Shown piece by piece: positions 1 through 11,592 of a DNA stretch of 64,000 nucleotides (its first letter is position 1; each line of letters starts with the position of its first letter). The notes beneath the pieces were generated by a model. That model was not told the origin of the DNA. It searched no databases and worked only from the letters and a program-made list of their open reading frames with translations. Origin of the DNA: Cryptomeria japonica (lineage: Eukaryota; Streptophyta; Pinopsida; Cupressales; Cupressaceae). The position numbers and the translations under genes are program-made. The stretch is from contig NC_081410.1 of the NCBI RefSeq assembly GCF_030272615.1, positions 256,355,533 to 256,419,532 of the forward strand, written 5' to 3'.

Positions 1-920
1 TGCATATTTAATTAATTAATAAATTTGCCATTTAATCATGCAAAAAAGAATTAATTTATTACAAAAGAGGAATTAATTACAAAGCAAGAGTTCAATTGAA
101 AATAAAATAAAAGAATTGAATTGAGAGAGAAATCAAACTTGAGATTTTTTTTTTTTCTTCTAAATTTAGAACTTGAAATCAGAAAAGCAATTAAATGAAT
201 TATTAATCATTCTCTAAAATTGGAACTCAAAGCTTTTCAGAAAAAGAAGTCCAGTTGCATTGAAAAGACTCTTTTCTTGAATAAATCAAAGAATTGTCTA
301 TTTTTATCAAAAGTGCATGGAATTAATTAATTCTTATTTCTAATGCAACTTGAACTTCCTATCTAAATGCATTTCAATTAAACTATAATTGGAATCTATC
401 TCAAAGTTAACTGAACATGATTTCTCAATTATTTTCAATTAATCCTAAATTGAGCTTTTTCATCATCTCTCTTTTAATTCTCTATAAATTCAGCCTTTAG
501 CTCTCATCCAATTTACCTTAAAGATTTTTGAGAACACGATTGGAGATTATTATTATGCTGATTTTTGCTCTGGAGTCATTGAATATATTGTGCTTTTTTT
601 AGATTATTTGCATCCATATTGCTTGAATCCATTATTGCTTGAATTCGTTATTGCTTGAATTATTCATCCATCTTGCATCTATTGTAGCTTAATATCATGC
701 TCATATAGATTAAATCCTTCATCTTGGTGTAGTCTAGTCACTGGTATTGCTTATAAAAATCTAAGAGCAATCTTACTCACATCTTTTAGAAGGAAATTAG
801 TCGCTTTCTTATGGTTTATTATTTATTGATTATTGATTTACTAACCATACATGTAATGACTTAATTGAAGTGTTGTGCCGACAACTATAGATCCTTATTT
901 CACTTTTTCACACACATAGG
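1..920. other. AT-rich sequence without a gene
   Basis: No open frame of useful length and no recognisable protein similarity. The stretch is very AT-rich and holds a short tandem repeat at 619-666. A TATAAA-like string near 483-489 followed by a pyrimidine-rich stretch could be part of an old LTR, but no second copy is present to prove it. Confidence 0.6.
619..666. repeat. Three copies of a 16-bp tandem repeat
   Basis: The word TTGCTTGAAT starts at 619, 635 and 651, an exact 16-bp period; the remaining six positions of each unit vary. This is a small imperfect minisatellite of unknown role. Confidence 0.75.
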
Positions 921-1763
921 TGTTGGTGCAACTTTTGGTAGAGTTTCAGGATGTTGGTGATCATGTTCGAGACTTGGTGGATGGAGATCATTGTTGTAGT
1001 GTGTGGACCTATAATGGGTCCCGGTTGATCTAGGTTATGGACTGACTTTAATGTAACGTGTGGATTGGACCTCTCGATGTGTTTCTAGGATGTCTTATGT
1101 GTTGGATATTATTTGTTTGCTCTAAGGCTGACATGGTTTGTAATTATGTAATTGGTTTATTATCTGGTGGCCAACCTAATTTTTTATGGTTGAGGGTTTG
1201 TATATATAGATGTATGATCTCATTGTAGATCATCATGGTATGGGAAATGGATATGTAATGTGCAAATAATGTAATATCATTTAAGCAGAGGATTTGGTTG
1301 ATCATTGGAGATCGAATTGGGTTTATTTAAGAGGATTCAGTCCTTCGGTATTGAGCTTAATTGGAACTGTACTCAAGCATAGGAGATGCTATCTTTTGCA
1401 GTTCAACACTTCTCCGAATTGTAGTATGGATTTCTATGTTGTCAGTGAGACTCCTTTTGTGACGAGCAGTGCGCTCTAGGCTATTGGCCTTCCTTCAAGT
1501 GCAGGACCCTTAATTGTAATTCACATACTTACTACATAAGTATTATCTGACTGTGGGTAGGCTTCCCACCGTGGTTTTTCCCTTTACTGGGTTTTCCACA
1601 TATAAATCTTGGTGTCATGTGGATGGTTTTTATTCTATGATTATTGTTTATGATTAATTAGTTTAACTGCTATTCCAGTATTAATGTTTTGGGTTCTAGT
1701 AATATTTGACAACTGATTCACCCCCCCTCTCAGTTGTCTTCTGGTCATTTGAACTGTCTAACA
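921..1763 (+). mobile_element. Lone Copia-type LTR
   Basis: Starts TGTTGGTGCAAC and ends GTCTAACA, so it has the TG...CA ends of an LTR. Inside are a TATA box (1201-1210), the core TGGTTTTTCCC...GGGTTTTCCACA (about 1568-1600) and the terminal GATTCACCCCCCCTCTCAG (about 1718-1736). All of these recur in the lone LTRs at 5004 and 30417. It shares a stretch around GGAACTGT..TCAAGCAT with the LTR at 30417. The 5-bp flanks (ATAGG / CTCAT) do not match, so it may be a truncated or recombined copy. Gypsy coding sequence begins directly after its 3' end. Confidence 0.65.
1201..1210 (+). promoter_or_regulatory. Probable LTR TATA box
   Basis: TATATATAGA within the lone Copia LTR, preceded by a GTGGCCAACC-like string that matches the GGCCGAC string upstream of the TATA boxes in the LTRs at 5004 and 30417. 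The conserved position in three LTRs supports a promoter role; no transcript evidence. Confidence 0.45.
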
Positions 1764-3306
1764 CTCATCATCCAAGAAGTGCAGCTACAAAGTGTGGGGT
1801 TAAATGACCTCAAAGACCTCTACCAAGGTGACAAAGATTTTGGTGAAGCATATGATTTTTGCTCAAAGTTTGCTAATGCTTGCCATGTTGCCTATTTTGA
1901 TTTTATGTTGTAGGAAGACTTATTGTTTAAAGGACACCTACTTTGCATACAACGGTGCTCTATGAGGGACAATATCATCAAGGAGAAGCATCAAGGTAGT
2001 CTAAGTGGAAATTTTGGTCTTGACAAGACCTTAGAGTAGGTTGGCAGGTTCTACCATTGGCCTAGACTACAGTCATATGTTAGGAAGTTTGTGGAGCAAT
2101 GTGCTATTTGTCAGAGGGCTAAGGGTACCTCCAACAATGCAGGATTATATCAGCCTCTTGCCATACCAACAAGGCCATGTGAGTGTGTGAGTATGGACTT
2201 TGTCCTTGGTTTACCAAGAACTCCAAGAGGATATGATAATGTCTATGTCATAGTAGATAGATTCAGTAAGATGGCACACTTTGTGCCTTGCAAATGCACT
2301 AATGATGCCTCATACATGGTAGGGTAGTTTTTCAAAGAGATTGCGAGGATCCATGGTTTGCCTCTTAGCATTGTGAGTGATAGAGACAAAATTTGTGAGC
2401 CACTTTTGGCAAACCTTGTGGAAGAAACTTGGTAGCAACCTTTCTTTTTCAACTGCATACCATCCACAATCTCATAGTCAAACTAAAGTAGTTATTATAT
2501 CCTTGGGTAATTTACTGAGATGTCTCACCAAACATCATGGTCAAGCTTGGGATCTAGTATTGGGACAATCAGAGTATGCCTACAATGACTTTGTCAATAG
2601 GAGCACAGGCCATAGTCCATTTGAGATCGTATATGGATGTCATCCAAGGGGTATCTTATAACTTAGGGACCTCAGTTCCATGGACCATAGGAGTGCTCAA
2701 GGTGAAAAATTTGTAGAGAATATGAAGGAGATCCATGAACAAGTCAAGAAAACATTGCAGCAGAACAATGAGAAATACAAGATACAAGCAAACAAAACAA
2801 GGAGAGAAGTACACTCCAAGGTAGGTGATATGGTTATGGCCTACCGGAGAAAGGAGAGACTCCATAAAGGGAAACCTAGCAAACTATGCATGAAGAAGAT
2901 TGGACCTCTTAAGGTTGTGCATAAGTATGGCAACAATGCCTATGAGGTGGAACTACCACCAAACTTGAGTATATCACCAATCTTTAATGTATGGGTTTTT
3001 TTTTAGTATAAAGGAACTCACTCAGCTACAAACCAAGGAGACCCTACTTCTATTGAAGATGTATATTGGATACAAGACCTACCTCCAAGCCAACCGGTGA
3101 CATTGGATTGAATTCTAGATTCCAAGATTTCCAAAAGACTAGGAAAGGAGTCTATAGGGACTACCTAGTTAAATGGACAGGTCTCGCTAAATCTAAAGCT
3201 ACATAGATGTCAGAAGGAGATATACTACATCATGGAGCCACTGTTCAATCCCTATCCACTCAAGGGACTTGAGTTCTTCCTACCCTGGGAGTATGGGGTA
3301 GGGGCA
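1764..3306 (+). pseudogene. Decayed Ty3/Gypsy chromovirus pol: integrase and chromodomain
   Basis: Translation gives, in order, the zinc-binding H2C2 module (CAICQRAK near 2100-2125), the integrase core (SMDFVLGLPRT and [13 protein letters not shown], 2190-2290; IVSDRDK near 2375; HPQSHSQTKVV near 2460-2490), the C-terminal RRKERLHKGKPSKL region (about 2845-2890) and a chromodomain-like YLVKWTG stretch (about 3160-3185). The family integrates new copies into chromatin, and the chromodomain guides targeting. The frame is broken by several stops (TAG near 1912, 2035 and 2326; TAA near 2660) and by frameshifts. The third catalytic residue, normally Glu in DGQTEVV, reads Lys. RT and RNase H are absent: the segment starts abruptly at the 3' end of the Copia LTR. 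Confidence 0.85.
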
Positions 3307-5003
3307 CTTAGCAAATTTTGTTAACTTTATTTCTAGGATATTGGAATCATGTTTTTCATTTTGTCATAAGGCCAAGAGGCCATTGAGTGTGTGCTCAAAT
3401 GATTGTAAGGGCCGTAAGAGTCTTTGTTTGGCCAATATTGCCATGTGAGCTCTTAAAGGTGCCAAGTAGAGCACTTGATAGGTTTGGTTGGTTGATGCTA
3501 TTTTTGAGGTTGTTAAGCCCATATAAGTCACTTGGAAGTGACCAAGTTTTGGGTTGAGCAAAAGTTTCCCACCAAGGCAAAAATTGCAGAAGTTACAAAA
3601 GTTGCTCATAGCAACTTTGCAACATTTTCATACACCAATGGCTAGTTGGTTGATACAATCGATTGTGAGAATATGTAACTAATCCAAGGCCAGTATAAGG
3701 CTTGGAAAGAACAATGATAATTGGTCGTTGAAAATTTGAAGCAAATAGACAAGTTTGGTTTCCCATTTTGGTGTGTTCTTCTGAGTTACCGCCTGTTCTT
3801 TGCAAGTTTGTATGACCTGTATTGATTGACACTTCCAAAACAGGGACATGGATTGTTGGAATGGTGTCTTACCTTCATTTTTCTTTTGTTTTGGAGTCTT
3901 GAAGTGTTATAGTTTGTAAATAATCTTCATTTTGTTGCAGGCGGGTTCAAAAGTCCTAGAAACTAGGGTTTTGAGAGAAAAATGGCTCCAACCTAACATT
4001 CCATGGTGGATACCCACTCTAAAACCTTGTGGAATGTTAGGTTGTAATGTATTCTATGTTTTATTTTTGGTTTTGAGATAGGGGAAGTTAAACCAAATAT
4101 TTGCCACCATACCCTAGGCTTGGCACGTTGAGTTGGCAAGCATTAGGTAACATGGATAAAAGGCCCTAATTGGGTGAATCCGGTGGATGGAGGTGAATAA
4201 TGATTGGATTGGAAATCATAATGGAATAAAAAAACTAAAAATAGAATCAATTCACTTAGGAATTAGGAATGGTGAAGGTGTCTGAGCAAATCTCTACTTT
4301 TTAGGCCTAGGAAGGGGCAATTAGGCCTAATTATCCCTATAAGGGTTAGATATGTTAAAGACAAAACCCACCTCCAGTTTTTAGATATTGTATGTAAACC
4401 CCAAAAGGGTGTCTAGAATGTAAAAAATTTCATAGGGTTGTTAAGAAATTTTAGCAAATAAACGCAAAATACCCCATTGATAGGGCTATTAGAATTAGGT
4501 CTCCTATTAGGACTAAAAGTGTTGTTTGCTAGTAAAACTTGGAATCGGTAAATACCTAAGTTATATAGGAAGGAGTAGGGTTGGTAACATATAAGAAATC
4601 ATCCAACCTTATGTGTGTAGTGTGGGGAATGAAGATCCTATGGTAGAGGGGTTGAACTCTCAGGTGGAGTGTGAAAGGGAGTTGGAAAACAAGGTCTCCT
4701 AATCAAGAGAATGGAGCTCACAAAACAACAAGTGCTTATCCTAGCCTAAGGACCTTGGGAAGGTCAGAGAGGGTAAGTCTTGTAGACCCTTGGAGGGTGT
4801 GAGGTGTAGAATAATTGGATGGTTCTAGTGTACCTTGGAGGAGATACCTAGATAAGGTAGCATAAATAGGTGAGAGACAACTCTCTCTACATCAAGGAGA
4901 GATATAGTCATTTTTTGAAGCGGGAAAGATTTGAAAGATGATTTTTTTGGTTGATGAATGTTTCCATCAATGAAAAAGGGGAATATTTTTGTAAATGTGA
5001 AGT
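3307..5003 (+). other. Probable 3' LTR region of the upstream Gypsy remnant
   Basis: Follows the C-terminal chromovirus residues and a purine-rich string (GAGTATGGGGTAGGGGCAC, about 3289-3307) that is placed like a polypurine tract. No long open frame. It contains a perfect 14-bp foldback (3990-4042). The 5' LTR partner is not in the window, so the boundaries are inferred. Confidence 0.4.
3990..4042. repeat. Perfect 14-bp inverted repeat
   Basis: Arms AACCTAACATTCCA (3990-4003) and its exact reverse complement (4029-4042), separated by 25 bases. It could form a stable hairpin in RNA or be a footprint of a small foldback element. No target duplication is visible around it. Confidence 0.8.
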
Positions 5004-6133
5004 TGATGGTATATCAGTATGGTTGTCATTGATGTCAACGCACTGATTCTATGATTCAGTGAATGGATTGTGCTCCACATTTTTGATATATTGCAAAAAT
5101 GTGCAGGATGTTTTGGTATGTTGGATATTTCTTTGAGATGTTATTCTTGTGTTTTGGTGGTCTAGAAGTTGTGCTTCAGAAGTTGAAGCAGTAATGATGA
5201 TGTTTTTTGGCAAAGTTTGCAGAGCTCCATGTTTCTCCACATTTCTGATACTGATGATGAGATTTCAGATTTATGTTATTTATTTGTTCATCTCTGAAAT
5301 TCTGATTTGGAATGTGATGATGAGCTCTAAAGTCATGGTTGTTGATATGTTCATTTTGGGTATGCTTGACCTTAAATGATTATGTTTTTTCTATATCATT
5401 TGTGGCGTATAAATAACATGTTGTTTTGATTGATAACATGGTGTGGTCCACTTCTCATTCCTCTACACTATGGGAATGTTTAGTGTAGACCTATTTCAAA
5501 TTGTGTTTCGGTGAATTATTTTATTTTTGGCCGACTTGGAGAGAGTTTGAATTTAAGAGATTAGTATATATAGAGGATGTTTGAAATGTAAAAGAGATAA
5601 AAAAGTAAATGGATGCAAGTGGATTGAAAAGGAAGATCTATTTTCCTGTAAATGTATGCAAGGATGTGAAGTTGTGGTAGAGTAGTGAGATTACGTGCTG
5701 TTATTGTTTGATACTAGAGGCAATGAGCCAAAGGTTTCTTTCAACATTGCAGATTTGTGGCAGTTGTGCTTGAGTGGTGGATTCTTTATTTTTCTTTCTT
5801 CTTCTAGGCAGTGAACCCTTCTTTTTTGGCAGTTGTAGCCGGGTAATGAGCCCACCTACAGTGAGCCACCCTTTGTAAAAATAACCTTAACCAATGACAC
5901 CCTAACATGTGTTTTATTAATTAAGAATTAGCATTCTCTGTGGTTTTTCCCTCAGTTTTTCCACGTATATTCAGTGTTCTTATGTATGTTTTACATATGT
6001 GTTATTTCATTCTTATAGTTGTTTAATTAATTAGAAGTTTCTTTACCGAATCTATCTTTGTGGATTGAGTAAAAGATAGTAATTGGTACAATTGATTCAC
6101 CCCCCCCCTCTTAGTTGTCTGGGATATTCAACA
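5004..6133 (+). mobile_element. Solo Copia-type LTR
   Basis: Begins TGATGGTATATC and ends GATATTCAACA, whose reverse complement TGTTGAATATC resembles the start: the usual short inverted LTR ends. A TATA box (TATATATAGA) lies near 5564-5573, the core TGGTTTTTCCC...TTTTTCCACG at about 5940-5966 and the terminal GATTCACCCCCCCCC at about 6093-6107. There is no internal domain and no partner LTR nearby. The expected 5-bp duplication is not evident (GAAGT / TATAT), so the insertion may be old or recombined. Confidence 0.7.
5564..5573 (+). promoter_or_regulatory. Probable LTR TATA box
   Basis: TATATATAGA about 35 bases after GGCCGACTTGG, the same arrangement as in the LTRs at 921 and 30417. Confidence 0.4.
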
Positions 6134-7470
6134 TATATTAATTATAACTTTTCCTATATTTCTCCTAAAAAATTGTTGTCATCTTTAATTTGAAAGGTAT
6201 TCATTATAGAAATAAAATTAAGACTAGCTTGGGCTCACTCCTTTATGAAAATAATCTCAAATAAAATCTTGGTATCTACTATGTAAAAATGAGGCAAAGG
6301 AGATCCATTTTATGAAAATTTTGGAGAGAATTATGGGAGGGAAACTAGCTCATCTTGAGCAACCTCATTATATTCTCATGGTATCAATAATTGAATTCAA
6401 TTAGTGAACAAACTAGGATGACTAGTAAAATCTCGCCACTAAGGATTGGTCTTTAAAATTGAGGAGGTTTAGTTTTCTATGACAAATAATGAGTAAAGTG
6501 GGGCATCTACAAAAGGTGATTATGACTCAATATAAGTTTTAAGATGTATGATTTAATGGCCTAAATGAGGTGATTTCACATTAGACTCGAGAGATATGAC
6601 CTAAATAATTAATTTAGAAAATTGTTAAAAGGCGGCTATTATGAAGGGGTAAGGGGGAACATGAAAAATGGGAAAATCACCTAGAGGAATGTAAAAAAGG
6701 GGGTGGGGGAGAAAAATTCAGATTAGGCTAGGGAAAAGATTAATCTAAAGAAAACACATAGGAAGGGGATTATGATAACAAGGGAGAACTAGGATTAGAT
6801 ATAAGAAGACAATTGTCAAAAGTACAAAACAAAACACAAGATAAAATGAATGTAAAACACAAGAGAGAATTGTAGACTATAGAATTGTTGATCTTACATT
6901 TTATCCCCACTTTAGTAGGCTTATGATTCTCTAGAAGAGGCTTGCTAGAGTAGAGTCTAGTAAAATCAAATATATAGGATACAATTACTAAATGGTGAGA
7001 GATCAATCTTGGACTTGTCTTGTAAGTAACCTGCAAAAAATTAACCATTCTTATTAAGATTTGCTCCATAGAAGGTAAGAAAGTGAAACAATGACTTGCA
7101 ACAAAAAGGAGGATAAAAATCTTTGAAAAAGGAAATCATAAACTAGATACTTGGTAATGGGAAATGAAAATGAAGGCAAAGGTTATAAGAAGGCCAACCA
7201 TAAATGAGGCTAGGCCAAATGAAAAATGAGAGGTACTAATAACAATAATCAAGAAAAAATAAAAATAAAAATTGGGTACACAATTTTGAGATTGTCACCC
7301 TTAGCTAAAGACGATCATTGACCTAATTAAACACTAAAAAATTGATAGTTTCTACACAATGTATTGACTAGTTGGCAATTTACACCTTGTCTATTAATGA
7401 AAGCTAATTGATTTCGAAATGGAAACTAAAAATTGGAAATTGATGATGTTGATAGTGGTTAGAAGGTAAC

Positions 7471-7520
7471 CATTCAATTGGATAAATAGGAAAGGCATTC
7501 AATTGGATAAATAGGAAAGG
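7471..7520. repeat. Two perfect 25-bp tandem copies
   Basis: A 25-bp unit beginning CATTCAATTGG occurs at 7471-7495 and 7496-7520 without a mismatch. This indicates a recent local duplication. Confidence 0.9.
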
Positions 7521-9289
7521 CTAGGTCCAAAGTAATAAGATAGGCTAGTCTTCAAGGTCATTGCCAAAGATAAAGGATACAAATGAGTGATAGAAAGTGA
7601 TATAGGATATATGCCCCCTTAAAATTCTTAGAGTTCATATCATTTTAAGGATAATGGTAAAGAGGGAACAACAAAAGAATGAATACCAAGGATTTTGATA
7701 GGGAAAGAAGAAAAAAATGAAGGAGAACATCTAGGTAATGCCCTTAATAGATGATAAAATAAGATAGTCACAAGGAAATGATTATCACATGCCCCCAAGT
7801 GACCAAGTGGCCCTATACTGAGAATAAAAGGGAAACATCAATATTACGTCCCCACAAGTGATTAAAATATGAAAATGAATATGAAATACCACTAGGAATA
7901 TATAAAGCAATAAACGTTGAATGATGAGACATGAAGCAAAAGTATGACAAAGATAATCACAAAGAAAACACACTCATGAGAGAAAAATCAAGAAATAAAA
8001 TAAAGGAAAAATGTGAAATAAAGGATTTAATAGGAAACATTAAGCAATGCAAAGGATAATGATTAAAATTGCCTCTCATTATAAGATGGGGATCAATCCT
8101 AATAGTAGTGTATGTTCAACTGATTAAGTATGGATCTTAATTTTCTATTTGACCATAGTGAGATGATTCATAACCATGAAGAAAGAAAAGAGCTAAAATG
8201 GATGTGGAAATGGTAAATGCAATAAAGAAAAGGTGACAAGCAAAAGAAAGAAAACAATGAGACAATAAATAAGAAAAAGATAAAGGTGAAAACACAAAGG
8301 TGATGAATCAAAGGATGAATCAAAGGATAAAAGAAAACACTCAATTCTGGGGCAAAAAAAACATGAGAATAACAAGAAGGCAATTAGCCAAACGTGAAGA
8401 AGGTTTAACTTAGTAGACTACACCTTCCCACATAACAAAAATTAAACTCGATAGGTGAATATTTTAGCATACGTTTCACCCTAAAATGACTGTTTGCCAA
8501 CCCTCCCATTGTATAGAAGATGTTTTAAAATTCAAAAAAATTGTTTTGAGGCTTACCAAAACTTTTATAAGAAACAAATGGTGGTTTGAGAATGTTTTAG
8601 AGTAGTTGAGCATATTTTGTTCAAGAGAATAATTCATATTTTGATGCCAACATTGTGTCAATATCTTCCTCTTACCATCCTACCCTCTCTCCATTAGCAG
8701 TTGATTTTTCTTTTCCCTTTTAGTTCCTTACCCTTTTGGTCCTTTTTCTTAAGGGCGGTCCTCTAATATATGTGGGGTTGAAATTATTTCAAAATAGTGT
8801 AGAGAGGGTGACTTGAATCAAATTCTAATATTGGTTTTTTTTGTTATTTAGGTTAGTCATCAAATTGGTGTCTTTGATTGTGTGATTATTTATCCCAAAT
8901 ATAGGAATTCTAGTCCATTGAGGATTGGTGTGTTGAAATTAGTATTACATTCATAACATACAGGTTACATATAAATAATAATAATAAATGAATGTTAATA
9001 GGTGATATTGAATAAAGATTATCATTAGTTTTGGGAAGTTACTTTATTGTAGGTATTTAGGTGTTTATTGCATGGGGAATAATGGATTTATAATCCATAT
9101 TGAAATATAATATAAACCAAATTGTGTTTATGAATCAAATATATCATATATTATTTTGTGTTTACCTTTTGTGCAATAATTTAAAATAAAAGAAATTCTC
9201 ACCATTTCTATATGACATCACATCAAATATCATCCATGTAGTCATGCATATTCTAATTGCCATAATTATAGCACATAAATTTTGTATTG

Positions 9290-9475
9290 TGTTGGACATT
9301 CAAAGCATTTGTTAGATATTGAAATTATTAGTTGTTTACTAAAATCCATGTTTGGGCGCTCCAAATCGATGTTGAGGTATTCAAAACATTGTTTGGAAGT
9401 TTTAACTAATTGTTAGGCATTTAAAGTCTTTTGTTGGGCATTGAAACTCACATTGGAGGATCCCAAACATGATAC
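9290..9475. repeat. Degenerate 20-21 bp tandem repeat, about nine units
   Basis: Units begin with TGTTNGG or close variants at 9290, 9310, about 9331, 9349, 9370, 9390, 9411, 9432 and about 9452. Most continue with (A/G)CATTNAAA. The spacing holds at 20-21 bases although units differ at many positions. An old minisatellite. Confidence 0.6.
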
Positions 9476-10489
9476 CTTTATCATTTTACAATGAAACTTA
9501 AAAATTTAAGATGTTTTAGAAAGCTAATGAAGAGGAGAACAAGACCCAAAAATATTTTGACAATGCTACTAGTATTTGATTAGTAGTTTGATGTATAAAA
9601 TAAAGTAATAAAATAGTGGTATAAATTTATACACAATTGTGTTAAAAAAATTCTGTTTGGTGAGTGCAAATAATTCTTTGTTTTGAAGTGAAATAAATAA
9701 TAAGTGATTTACATATTTTGATTAGGAATATTTTAAAAAATAAAATTATATTTTTATATTTTGAAGTGATAAGGTATGAAATGGTATTATAATATTTGAA
9801 AAATTTATTTGTCATGTATTGAATTAGAAATAAATGATTTGAATTAGAATAAATAAGGATAAATACAGTTTAATGTTGCATTGATGATACGTGATTTTGT
9901 GTGAAATTGAGGTATGTTATTTTTTGAAAAGAAATAGAGATTATAAAAGGTGCACTTTTAGTGGAATAGACACATGATGTCTACCCATGGTTTCTGCTTA
10001 ATTTGCTTTGTATGTAAATCTAAAAAAATAGAACCATAATCTATTTTTTTACTACCTTGTGGCACATGGCATTATTTATTGAATTTTATTTGATACTCAA
10101 TGTTGCCACGACATGAAAAGCGAAAGATTAAAAATGGTTATGGAGTAGATATTGAAGATAATGGAGAAGGAGAATTGAAGAATTCATCAAGTTTAAAGAC
10201 TAAGTGCAATAATCTGATAATGGGGCTTGTTAGAGTTTGATGTATTTTTTGCCTGATGATCTCATGCTATCATAAGCCCTAATGCTGGCATAAAAATTGC
10301 AAAGATTTATTTTCCATTATAAATTTTGGGATGAGTTCCCTGGGATTTGTTTTGTGGAGTCACACTTTCAGTCATCCCCATGATTCAATGCTCTTAAGTA
10401 AGATTTGTGAGGTATCCCATATCCTCTATATTTGATTCTTTATCTCAGAGATGCAAAAATAATTTTATTTGGTTACCTTTGGTATGGGT

Positions 10490-10865
10490 TATAAATAAAT
10501 GTTGATCCTTAATCTATAATGTTTTACCTTGTATATTATTTTTAGATTTGAAGATGTGTAGATTCTCTATTTGTTTTCCTTTTAGTAGGAGCAAAATATT
10601 ATCGTTGATCCTCTATCTATGATGTTTTACCTTGCATTTATTTTCATATTAGGATATAAAAAGATACCCTTTTTGGTTTGGATTTTGGTAGGTGAGATCC
10701 CGAACCTTTGATCCTTTATCTTCTTGTAATACTTTATATTTAAGGATAGTAATGTATTTATTTGTGAAAGGGATTAACTATTATCCATGATCCATAAATC
10801 TTGAAATTTTACCTCATACATCTTTTCAAAGTCAATGATGTGGTATTTTTCTTACTTGTCTACTT
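10490..10865. repeat. Degenerate ~100-bp tandem repeat, about four units
   Basis: The core TGATCC followed by a short T/A-rich stretch and (usually) TTTTACCT recurs with TGATCC at 10503, 10605, 10709 and 10788. The first two intervals are 102 and 104 bases; the last unit is shortened. No coding potential. Confidence 0.5.
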
Positions 10866-11086
10866 TAGGCATTGGTTAAGGAGTTTTCCCAATGTAACAT
10901 CATAAATCGTCATCGGACCAATTTACACCTCATGTTTGTGTCCCTAGTTTGACGTATCTCCCCCTCATGTTCTATCTGGGCCCACTCAATGCCTTAACTC
11001 CATTTGTGATGCTATGTACACTTGCAATTTTATTTCTTGGAGTGTTTTCCTTCTCATGAGTCTAAACTATAGTCCCTGAATGAGGA

Positions 11087-11112
11087 GGACCAAGGCGCTA
11101 GCACCCTGGTCC
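11087..11112. repeat. GC-rich palindrome
   Basis: GGACCA at the left and TGGTCC at the right enclose a GC-rich AGGCGCTAGCACCC-like centre. It matches the three-unit palindrome array at 16495-16583. Confidence 0.7.
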
Positions 11113-11233
11113 CCCTTAGTTGGGCCCTATTTTGAAGTGGGTGATGGACTCTATCTCTCCAATCAGAAAGGAAATTTGTGGCTCTACATGATCGTTGGAG
11201 GTCGGCTTAATTGATAAATGACCTAGATACACC

Positions 11234-11241
11234 TATATAAA
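11234..11241 (+). promoter_or_regulatory. Probable LTR TATA box
   Basis: TATATAAA about 340 bases into the tentative LTR. Downstream sequence is C/T/A-rich, as in plant leaders. Confidence 0.45.
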
Positions 11242-11592
11242 GACATTTGATCAACCTCATTACATCCATTCATCATAAGTATTTTACCTAAAGCATTCAT
11301 GCATTCATGATCAAGCATTTTCAGAGATCTTCAAGGCTACATATTCTTCATTCAACCATTGTGGATCAAAATTGCATCATTCATATGCAAGAATGTGTGT
11401 GTGATTTGGATTTTATCATGTTCGTGTCATGTGATACAACATATGTGATTACATTCAAGAAGCAAAGCATAATTGTCAACAATTGTAGATCTGAGGTATA
11501 CCTTTCCATTATTTATTTCAATATTTGCAATATTTCATTCAAGGTTAATTCCTAAATTGGGGTTTAACTTAGGTAAACCTTTATTCCCAACA

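Larger units (their letters stand above)
6134..10892. other. Gene-free stretch with degenerate tandem repeats
   Basis: No supported coding region on either strand. From about 6300 to 8450 the + strand is strikingly rich in A and G, which yields only antisense-frame artefacts. Three repeat tracts are annotated separately (7471, 9290, 10490). It may be the non-coding interior of a decayed retroelement, but no LTR pair could be established. Confidence 0.55.
10893..11592 (+). mobile_element. Probable lone Gypsy-type LTR
   Basis: A possible LTR start TGTAACATC at 10893 and end CCCAACA at 11592 enclose a GC-rich palindrome (11087-11112) and a clear TATA box TATATAAA (11234-11241). The TATA box is followed by a pyrimidine-rich leader with repeated CATTCAT strings. 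The flanks CCCAA / ATTTC do not match and no primer site follows, so the boundaries are tentative. The same palindromic motif occurs in the solo LTR at 15504-16755, which supports an LTR assignment. Confidence 0.4.

Noticed and set aside
8168-8383. Two hydrophobic - strand frames that look membrane-like
   Set aside because: They come from the A/G-rich + strand (Phe/Leu/Ser-rich when read in reverse), overlap each other in different frames and have no homologous feel.
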